This document shows positions 59,201 to 64,000 of a DNA stretch of 64,000 nucleotides, one piece after another. A model generated the notes under the pieces. The model did not search any database, had not been told where the DNA came from, and saw only the letters and a program-made list of their open reading frames with translations. The first letter of the stretch is position 1. Each line of letters begins with the position of its first letter. A program made the position numbers and the translations under genes. Source of the stretch: CAXBGS01 sp963975425 (lineage in GTDB: Bacteria > Planctomycetota > Planctomycetia > Pirellulales > Pirellulaceae); the NCBI GenBank assembly GCA_963975425.1, contig CAXBGS010000014.1:1-64000 (forward strand). Reading direction: 5' to 3'.

Positions 59201-60903
59201 CAGAGGTCGCGCCCGAAGATCAAGTCGCGGCGGATCGAGACCCGCTGGACGATGTCCGCCAGCAACTGATCGAAGGAACCGACAGCCAACAAGACGGCAA
59301 CATCTTTGACCTGTTTCCTGGAGACACTGCGGCACGCACCAAAGTCAAACGCGAACTGGAATTGCTCAAGCAGATGGAACAAAAGGTTCGGTCGATCGGA
59401 AGTGCCACTCGCGATCAGCTAGCCGCCATCGCTCGCGCTAAGAGCGGTTTCTTTGATAGTCGCCGCGACTTGACAAGAGAGGCCGATGAGCTGAGTGAAC
59501 GTAGTTTTTCACGTGGTCATAAGAATCTGATCTTTGCAGCGGACACGAATTACGACTTTAACGATGGCCAGTTCCGGCCTGTCAAATTAGCCGTTGCGGG
59601 CGACCGCTATGTTTATGCCGCGCGAAAGAGCAATCCAAGGGCAAGGGGCAAGGACGGTGACGGGTCGTTGGCGGCCTGGGATTTTGGTTATTCGGGCGTC
59701 AAGACACATTCATGGTCCAGCGTCGGTTTGAACGTTCAGGAAATCTATCCGTCGCCGGATGGGACTTCGGTCGTATCGGTTCCTGATTTGTTTGCATTCG
59801 CCAACGATGGCACGTCGCAGGCCATTGCATCGGCAGCACGATGGGCTGTGTCCCCACCGAATTTGTATTCCGGCGGCTATCTGTTTGCCGTCGGAACGCA
59901 AGGGGCACTCAAATCGGAAGAAGTCATTCTGCGGATCTTTGACGGTCGCCAATTACTTTCGGGCGACGTCGTGCCGGTCAGCCAGTTCTCAGCATACGAA
60001 GGTTTAGTGACGGCCATGGCGTATGCGAAAAAACATCGAATGTTTGCATTCTGTATTCGCGAACGGTCCACGCATCGACTCTATCTGGCCGACCCCAGTC
60101 ACTTGAATCTTTCGTCGTTCTTGTTGGTTGAAGAAGTCGATCACACACGCCCCTATCTGTTACCAACGGACGAAAATGGCAGACGACCCAGCGAAAGAGA
60201 AAAAGGTGCGATCGGGATCACGTCGATCGAGTTTTCCCCGGACGACGAAACCTTGGTCGTTCATGGTCAGTACGAGGGTGGCTATCAGTTCAAGAGCTGG
60301 AGTCTCAAGTGGGACAGTCAATCGGAAGAGACGACAGGTCCGGAAATACGCTTCAATTCGGTAATCAATAGCGAAAGCCCGATCATCACCCAGTACGGCA
60401 GCAAGCCGATTCATTTCATTCGCCGTGAACCGAAAAAGAAACGCGATCCGAATGAGTATTCAATCACGATGGGAACATCGACATTGGCTGCCGGACAGTT
60501 GGTGGCGATGGAAAGCGGCGGGCAAATTCGTGTGTATGACATTCGCACCGACCGATTCGTTCGTTCGATTCCGTTCGTCAAGACCCACTGGGGACGTCCG
60601 GAATATCACATCACCGATGACGGACGATGGATGATCATGGGTGATGACAACGGCAAGATCCTCGTGACGGACTTGCTGCAGGGCAAGCAATACTCGTTGA
60701 CGGTCGACGGTCGACCCGCGCATGCGGGCCCCGTCGTAGGTGTGACTCTATCGGAACCCGATCCCGCTTTGGGCTTTCCCGCCTATGCGGCAACCGTAGG
60801 TGAAGAAAATCAAATCAAGGTTTGGGACTTGATCCTGCCTCTGACTTCTGATGAAGCGATGACGGAAATCCCCAGCACGCTTTCGAAACCGCGTCGGCGA
60901 TAG
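53236..60903 (+). CDS. Giant WD40-repeat lipoprotein
   Basis: About 2,555 residues. A basic N-terminus and hydrophobic segment end in a lipobox LGGC (C30), so it should be acylated and held at a membrane, facing the periplasm or surface. A Glu/Thr/Ala-rich linker follows to about residue 145. From there to about 2,000 run more than twenty WD40-like blades, with recurring endings such as VRTWEF and MRLWSGD. A coiled coil of about 55 residues lies near 2,035-2,090, then a last set of blades ending VKVWDL-like. The ATG at 53236 is preferred to a TTG at 53116; 53251 is possible. The pseudokinase gene starts six bases after its stop. Confidence 0.85.
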   Translation: MIRNSMRSARTRRRSKAIAISMCLVVLGGCMGESASDKMLRMAKARAAFNKANAEHESDETKAVAAPSPEDPVAAREETTNQESAQPNRTVVKTTGADEKRSSTESDADLQERAQATLVSRKQGDTADDVVLQSVTQDGPPAAPEQFGIPAVNIGSDGKLVVYQGENGAFGVYDVEKKSVQRQFFAEGFRATSVAINEERAKVVLGGEDGSVKIFSTDPFDGIDQFKRERILRDEQNQSLIAHDNPISAIAIRSSDGAILTGDGNGQMRLWSGDRHDPIILPGSESSALALQTQGDGSSVFAATADQQVVIWKIDPDREDQAPINPPRVFASLDGVPTAMATGLAGRGLVVGDEAGNVVAWTAVDGSLQEQRVRAHDSPVIHAALIDDGKSLITAGRNGEIAQWSLPLPAEKSFRTAQTASPILVTDESGEWIAMRSGKGRNLDVYRASDGKPFRRFSLPATIATDTEIVSAAFDKNGKWLVAGDSAGNAQFFQMSHSDPVGHVRLADTAITHLMSGSGDESSGTYAFVSQSGGVGVLATPSLESLSAKLAGDYRIAAISDDGKTLAGIDSRLQQVHFVALDDSAQTMHASLASISGDEPTAIAISGRFVLIGTRLGTVAVWDVRDRATSQVRVVSSGAHTSPILAIGTNDDGHVWSCDATGQVVHTAPRGDVLSLGIASQSSLPVKDGVKVDDAAISPDGQVAYVTDGTDILHRIEMSNASGPDGPAELTIGAKVVCIAHDDRDRWLAVDQTGGIHIGDRESTAPSSTMAFDESAGIVQQRGVIRPSYVSGTLALPLSDGSSLVATNWHLPESIDGSLDEAVASGLNFVSRADDADLAAAIDDAGQLLIWRDGQSARVIAAQGARPPLACSADGRFVASSDAVGRLNLWSTVQAKAIAEPLDMPAAISALVFDNESKNVFLGLANGAIQSVSTGGAVDNVSVDSATVDRVTEIGKVKRAVTSLSLDPTGQTLAVGDESGDVSVCAIQGEPKPAVSFSTIGQPLNQLTWSADGESVYFSDNSGTLHQRSIGTPEQNSRFPLSGASPSVETTTIKRCGKDWLLIGYADGTVRLVPSDQAIRKTVRSLSFRLSDAAIATSSEPKNSRVKITNVAGQSFVLPIPRLSIIAKGEHNTSCVAIDPSGREIWTGDRNTGVRQWKVATDGSIVAGNQTSVDQSVVAIALLSGQDAIVTADGTGSLMRWDRNLSKPPQSLDAKFNEVKRISSIGRTSQVLVQTASNARVIDIETGRIVPQQGIDTIDLGAGGTVVATGLGTPQIFGLTGDGRIKTNRLTVEPSARFSVGASLRHAVISGSKLLAVASRGAILFDAGGARKGLKKLPDGATLAAATLSSNGVLAALCDDRNRLWTFGLSHEAAPIELPNLGTIQSVKIAADHRTVAVVGVTESSTRIATIDLDTESVIAVFKDNFISRDVLYFGDGQMWLTDNQHHVREYAIPAVQWRSDLNKTIVDFDYSDSAEQIYCVDADGGLTHMDSATGRTVCEVELGDDQALEVACIRGTGTVAVMTNGGAIGLYEGGTPAGRWLPDVAEVPRSTQQLTCRHDGTQLLAIGADNKLLLWSAELLNAPPSEIPLNFGPGRLALVGDGQVALSARDDAHLRVISTDSSRKIVAEKSSKLDDLVVFPDQSNIAVADGSSTVRLISVGGEDRKHLQAEGVAVGRLAVHPRGVRLAGIGIGTAERSREGQLVIWDMAKFEVAAQVDLSGGATKIVYSPDGSRIAIAKDDNTVQVRDGSTGELVEAFATKQPITSLGFDANSERLLFGREGGEVVIQEMSSLGLINAHSGSIDQLAFAGTDHAISGGDRGQVKVWNVNEPDQPPVILQGPEHGRVLSVDLSDDGDRVVAVFDDPENQTCIWDVGAAIDLGDSVAPGAIIPNDVPNSVGCIVPDGTKVLVADTDGVIHAWSVADATRVARFEGHTGSIADLAVTPDGTQIISGGMDRSVRTWEFPAGLPSAGKKVPLGALAATSKLDEPEVAPEDQVAADRDPLDDVRQQLIEGTDSQQDGNIFDLFPGDTAARTKVKRELELLKQMEQKVRSIGSATRDQLAAIARAKSGFFDSRRDLTREADELSERSFSRGHKNLIFAADTNYDFNDGQFRPVKLAVAGDRYVYAARKSNPRARGKDGDGSLAAWDFGYSGVKTHSWSSVGLNVQEIYPSPDGTSVVSVPDLFAFANDGTSQAIASAARWAVSPPNLYSGGYLFAVGTQGALKSEEVILRIFDGRQLLSGDVVPVSQFSAYEGLVTAMAYAKKHRMFAFCIRERSTHRLYLADPSHLNLSSFLLVEEVDHTRPYLLPTDENGRRPSEREKGAIGITSIEFSPDDETLVVHGQYEGGYQFKSWSLKWDSQSEETTGPEIRFNSVINSESPIITQYGSKPIHFIRREPKKKRDPNEYSITMGTSTLAAGQLVAMESGGQIRVYDIRTDRFVRSIPFVKTHWGRPEYHITDDGRWMIMGDDNGKILVTDLLQGKQYSLTVDGRPAHAGPVVGVTLSEPDPALGFPAYAATVGEENQIKVWDLILPLTSDEAMTEIPSTLSKPRRR

Positions 60904-60909
60904 GTTGAC

Positions 60910-62277
60910 ATGGAAATGGACGCGAAGAACCAGCGAGACGAATCACGCAACCGAGCAGCGACCCAGCAACGTACCGAGGCGGCTGTCGTCAAACGATCGC
61001 CCCATCCGTTTGGCATCGTCTCATTGGTGAAAACGCCCAAAGAAATCATCGAAGAGGTGATCGAAACTCGCGGTCTGTCCCCACACCAAGTTCGATACGC
61101 CTTGGAAGGCCGCGAAGCTGAACTCGTCATCGGTCCCTTTGTGATTGAGAATCCACTCGGCCGCGGATCGTGGGGTGGATGTTCACTTGCGATACAGATG
61201 AATTCGGGCGAATCGGTCAGTTTGCGATGCTTGCCCCTCAGTATGAATGACGGCGAAAAGGCACTCGCGGGCGCGTTGTCTCGATCGCGTGAGGTTGAAC
61301 ATCCTGGACTGCAGCGAGCGCTGCGTGTTGGGCGTCACGACGGACGGCTGTTTATCGCGCATGAAAGGTGTCCCGGCGAAGACCTGAACCATTATGTCGG
61401 TCGCAAAGGTCGGCTGGTCCCGGCACAAGCGATTGATTGTGTCGTGCAAATGGCCAGAGCACTGCAGGCAGCCCAGCGAAAAGGATTGTTTCACGGTGAG
61501 TTGCGACCGACCAAATTGATCGTCAATCAGGCCGGCGAAGTGCGCATTCGCGAGACCGCGACCGCCAACTTTATGCGTCAACGGCGATTCGAGTCCGGCA
61601 ATGTCGCGTCGATGCTTGCGCTCGTTCCGGTGCATCACGTGCTGTGTGCGGCGCCGGAGGCATATCAGCCCGGCGCGAAGATGGATTTCCGTTCAGATAT
61701 CTATAGCCTCGGATGCATTCTCAGCTTTTTGCTAACCGGCAAACACGCGTTCGCTGGATCCGAAGCCGGGCGAGTGGTCGTCGCTCACCGTTCCTGTCGC
61801 CCGCCATCGATCGTCAGCAAGCTGTACGGGATTACGTCACAGATCGACCAATTGATATTGAAAATGCTGTCGAAGTCGCCTGGCGACCGATTCCGTACTT
61901 ACGATGAATTGCTGCAAGCCCTTGTTACGATTCAGAAATCAAATGGCGGTCTGGATGCGCAGACGCGTCAATCCTGGTGGACGAGCATCGACGACGATTG
62001 GGTTTGCCTCAGTCGCGAACGCACCGCGAAATTAAGCCGCTTTCGTGTTTCGCGCATCGTCGCGTATGGTGCCGGCGGGTTGGCCGGTGTCGCCACCCTT
62101 GTCGTTGCCATCACGGGTGCGGTGACGTATTTCGGCCAAGAACCGCCCGAGGTTCCTCCTGCGCCGACGCGCGTTGTTAAAGTCCCCAAGGCGGAAAAGG
62201 GGCCACGTGTCTTCACGCATGATCCCGCAAAAGAAGTTGTCACCGTGGAAGCGGAAGAAGTTTTTCGTCTTCCCTGA
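60910..62277 (+). CDS. Membrane-anchored pseudokinase
   Basis: A 455-residue protein. After about 72 residues comes a kinase-fold domain with GRGSWGG, APE (248-250) and DIYSLG kept. The catalytic residues are replaced: the ATP lysine is R106, HRD is HGE (E197), the following Lys and Asn are R199 and K202, and DFG is ETA (E215). So it is probably inactive in phosphotransfer. One membrane helix lies near 385-407, then a short Pro/Lys-rich outer tail. It has an AGG site and is flanked by genes on the same strand, 6 bases upstream and 25 bases downstream. Confidence 0.9.
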   Translation: MEMDAKNQRDESRNRAATQQRTEAAVVKRSPHPFGIVSLVKTPKEIIEEVIETRGLSPHQVRYALEGREAELVIGPFVIENPLGRGSWGGCSLAIQMNSGESVSLRCLPLSMNDGEKALAGALSRSREVEHPGLQRALRVGRHDGRLFIAHERCPGEDLNHYVGRKGRLVPAQAIDCVVQMARALQAAQRKGLFHGELRPTKLIVNQAGEVRIRETATANFMRQRRFESGNVASMLALVPVHHVLCAAPEAYQPGAKMDFRSDIYSLGCILSFLLTGKHAFAGSEAGRVVVAHRSCRPPSIVSKLYGITSQIDQLILKMLSKSPGDRFRTYDELLQALVTIQKSNGGLDAQTRQSWWTSIDDDWVCLSRERTAKLSRFRVSRIVAYGAGGLAGVATLVVAITGAVTYFGQEPPEVPPAPTRVVKVPKAEKGPRVFTHDPAKEVVTVEAEEVFRLP

Positions 62278-62302
62278 TCGAAGCAGAAGAGCATACGAAT
62301 TG

Positions 62303-64000
62303 ATGAAACTAAAAAACTTGCTGCAATGCAACGCGTGTGGACATGCGAACCAGGACGATGTGAAATTCTGTGCCGGCTGCGGACACTCGCTTTACGAGCC
62401 ATGCAAGTCGTGCGCAAAGCCGGTTCTGTTAGGTCAGAAATTCTGTGGTTCCTGTGGGGCTGATCTCGAATCGGTTTTGAATTCCAAACGGCAACAGTAT
62501 AGCGAATTGTTGGCCGAAGCGATTCACCAGGGTAAATCGTACAACTTTGATGAATCGATTCACTTGCTCAACCGTGTGATCGACCAGGACGATCATCGAT
62601 TCTCTGATATCGTTGACCAGTCACGGCAAGCGCTCGAGAAAATTCAAGTGCTTCGAGATCAAACGGTTGCTTCGGCAGAGAAACGGATGGAGCGTGCCCG
62701 AGAAGCCGCCGAGCGCGATGACAAACTTGAAGCCGTCCGTTTGCTGAACAAAGTGCCCGAACCATTGCGGGACGAAGCGTCGAGATCTTTGCTCGCGAAA
62801 TTTCAGTCTCATCAAGAGGAAACGACTGCATTGATCGACGAGCTAAAGTCGGCGATGAAGGATGTGAACTACAACCTTGCGGGAAATCTGATTGACCAAT
62901 TGCTGCAGCTGAATCCAAACGAACCGAAATTTGAAAAGATGGCTCAGCAAGTTTCAGCAAAGTTGCTCAAGAGCGCTAACAGCCGCTTCGCCAAACGCGA
63001 CTATGCCGGTGCGATCGACAAACTGAATAGTATCTGCAGTATTTGCCGCGATGAGGCTTACGAAAAGACGCATCAGAATGTTTCGAATGTCAAATGGTTG
63101 GTCGGGCAATGCAAGACCGAGCCGTTCGTCACGCCGGCGTTGGTCAAGATCGCGATCCGTCTGGCAAAGCTGATTCCTGACGACCAAGAAGCAACCGCCC
63201 AAGCCAAAAAGTTCATCGCAGCGATCAAGCAACGGCCGTCGGATCCGCGAACGGTATTCGCGCCGGCGCGACCGGTATGCGATGGAGTCCTTGGCGGAGA
63301 AGTGTCCGGCCATTTGGCTTTTCCCAGCTGCTTGGATTTCAGTGATTATCAACCGTTTCGGCAAGAAGTCGCGCGATACAACGTCGCGATCGGGCTGGCG
63401 ATTCAAGGTGTCGGATTGGGGCGGTTCGAGGGCAGTTTTCAGCTGAAAAAGAGTCTGCTCGGCAGTTTGGGTCGGCGAAAAAAAGACACGTGCTGGGGCG
63501 TCGACGTCGGTAACGCCGGCGTTCGAGCCGTCAAGCTTCGCCGCATCCAAGAATCTAAAAAAGCAGAACCTCGCTTGGAGGTGGTCGACACGTTTTGGCA
63601 CGAGTTCGAATTTCCTTTGAGCCACGTTTCCATGACCGATCGTGCCGACGCGTTGATCAAGGAAACGCTTGAAAGATTTGCCGAGACGAAACAGATCGCG
63701 GACGAAAACGTGTGGGCGAATTTGAACGGCAGCCAGTTGATCAGCCGATTTGTTCGCTTGCCGCCCGTGAAAGACAAACAAGCCGAAAAGCTGCTCGATC
63801 AAGAAATCGAATCAAGAATTCCGTTCGCCCTTGATGATCTGGAGGTGATCCGCTGGATTGCGGATCTGGACAAGGCGTCTGCGACGGGACGGCCCGCCAT
63901 GGTGATCGCCTCGCGTAAGCAGGTTGTTCAGAGCCGGTTCGAATGCTTCAAAGAAGCCGGAATCGAATTAGCGGGAATCCAGTCGGAACCGCTGGCGCTC
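62303..64000 (+). CDS. Zinc-ribbon/coiled-coil/PilM-like protein (partial, right edge)
   Basis: 566 residues are visible and the frame continues past the window. Four CxxC pairs (C9/C12, C23/C26, C34/C37, C48/C51) form a double zinc ribbon. A charged coiled-coil and TPR-like region runs to about 330. From W398, WGVDVGNAGVRAVKL and later NLNGSQLISRFVRLPP and IPFALDDLEV match PilM, the actin-like ATPase of type IV pilus assembly. Just before it, YNVAIGLAIQGVGLG (about 367-381) resembles a PilM tail, so the domain may be duplicated or permuted. It should act at the inner membrane face. Confidence 0.85.
   Translation, partial: MKLKNLLQCNACGHANQDDVKFCAGCGHSLYEPCKSCAKPVLLGQKFCGSCGADLESVLNSKRQQYSELLAEAIHQGKSYNFDESIHLLNRVIDQDDHRFSDIVDQSRQALEKIQVLRDQTVASAEKRMERAREAAERDDKLEAVRLLNKVPEPLRDEASRSLLAKFQSHQEETTALIDELKSAMKDVNYNLAGNLIDQLLQLNPNEPKFEKMAQQVSAKLLKSANSRFAKRDYAGAIDKLNSICSICRDEAYEKTHQNVSNVKWLVGQCKTEPFVTPALVKIAIRLAKLIPDDQEATAQAKKFIAAIKQRPSDPRTVFAPARPVCDGVLGGEVSGHLAFPSCLDFSDYQPFRQEVARYNVAIGLAIQGVGLGRFEGSFQLKKSLLGSLGRRKKDTCWGVDVGNAGVRAVKLRRIQESKKAEPRLEVVDTFWHEFEFPLSHVSMTDRADALIKETLERFAETKQIADENVWANLNGSQLISRFVRLPPVKDKQAEKLLDQEIESRIPFALDDLEVIRWIADLDKASATGRPAMVIASRKQVVQSRFECFKEAGIELAGIQSEPLAL

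Overview
The window looks like the chromosome of a planctomycete, most probably a Rhodopirellula-type member of the Pirellulaceae. Four things point there: two DUF1559 prepilin-like proteins with the H-x9-DG tail; fhcA-fhcD-fhcC genes of the methanopterin/methanofuran C1 pathway; a secreted sulfatase beside a PEP-CTERM protein; and membrane-anchored Ser/Thr kinase and giant WD40 proteins. Genes for an LptD-like outer-membrane protein, Lnt and diacylglycerol kinase fit a diderm envelope. I saw no rRNA, tRNA, CRISPR array, prophage or intact insertion sequence. Genes are dense and often overlap by 1-4 bases.

Layout. 1-421: tandem structured repeats. 0.4-4.9 kb: malic enzyme, divergent from a catabolic-type acetolactate synthase and aldehyde dehydrogenase pair. 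5.0-8.0 kb: PEP-CTERM GDSL hydrolase and a sulfatase. 8.2-17.2 kb: transmembrane Ser/Thr kinase, Lnt, DinG-like helicase, zinc-ribbon membrane protein, 6-phosphogluconolactonase, PanB. 17.5-20.9 kb: fhcA-fhcD-fhcC, with 4-base overlaps and no fhcB beside them. 21.2-28.2 kb: TlpA-like thioredoxin, nested palindromic repeats, an ABC transporter pair, an MFS exporter and an Amt ammonium transporter. 28.5-38.0 kb: ROK kinase coupled to lepA, glycosyltransferase, diacylglycerol kinase coupled to an LptD-like barrel, SGNH hydrolase. 38.3-45.8 kb: DUF885 metallopeptidase, a poly-gamma-glutamate set (pgsB-pgsC-pgsW), then a DUF971 protein coupled to a PaaK-like ligase.

46.4-64.0 kb: two prepilin-like DUF1559 genes, a strong intrinsic terminator, a DUF1573-like membrane protein, and a sugar-nucleotide pair (RmlA plus a reductase resembling the plant NRS/ER enzyme). 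After these comes a tight run of a roughly 2,555-residue WD40 lipoprotein, a kinase-fold protein with every catalytic residue replaced (a pseudokinase), and a zinc-ribbon/coiled-coil/PilM fusion that runs off the right edge.

The best candidate for an undescribed system is that last run (53.2-64.0 kb). It joins a giant predicted outer-surface or periplasmic beta-propeller array to an inactive membrane kinase and an actin-like PilM ATPase, which suggests a scaffolded envelope machine. Second are the pgsB-pgsC-pgsW locus and the NRS/ER-like reductase, both unusual in this kind of genome. All functional statements come from reading motifs; no database search was run.
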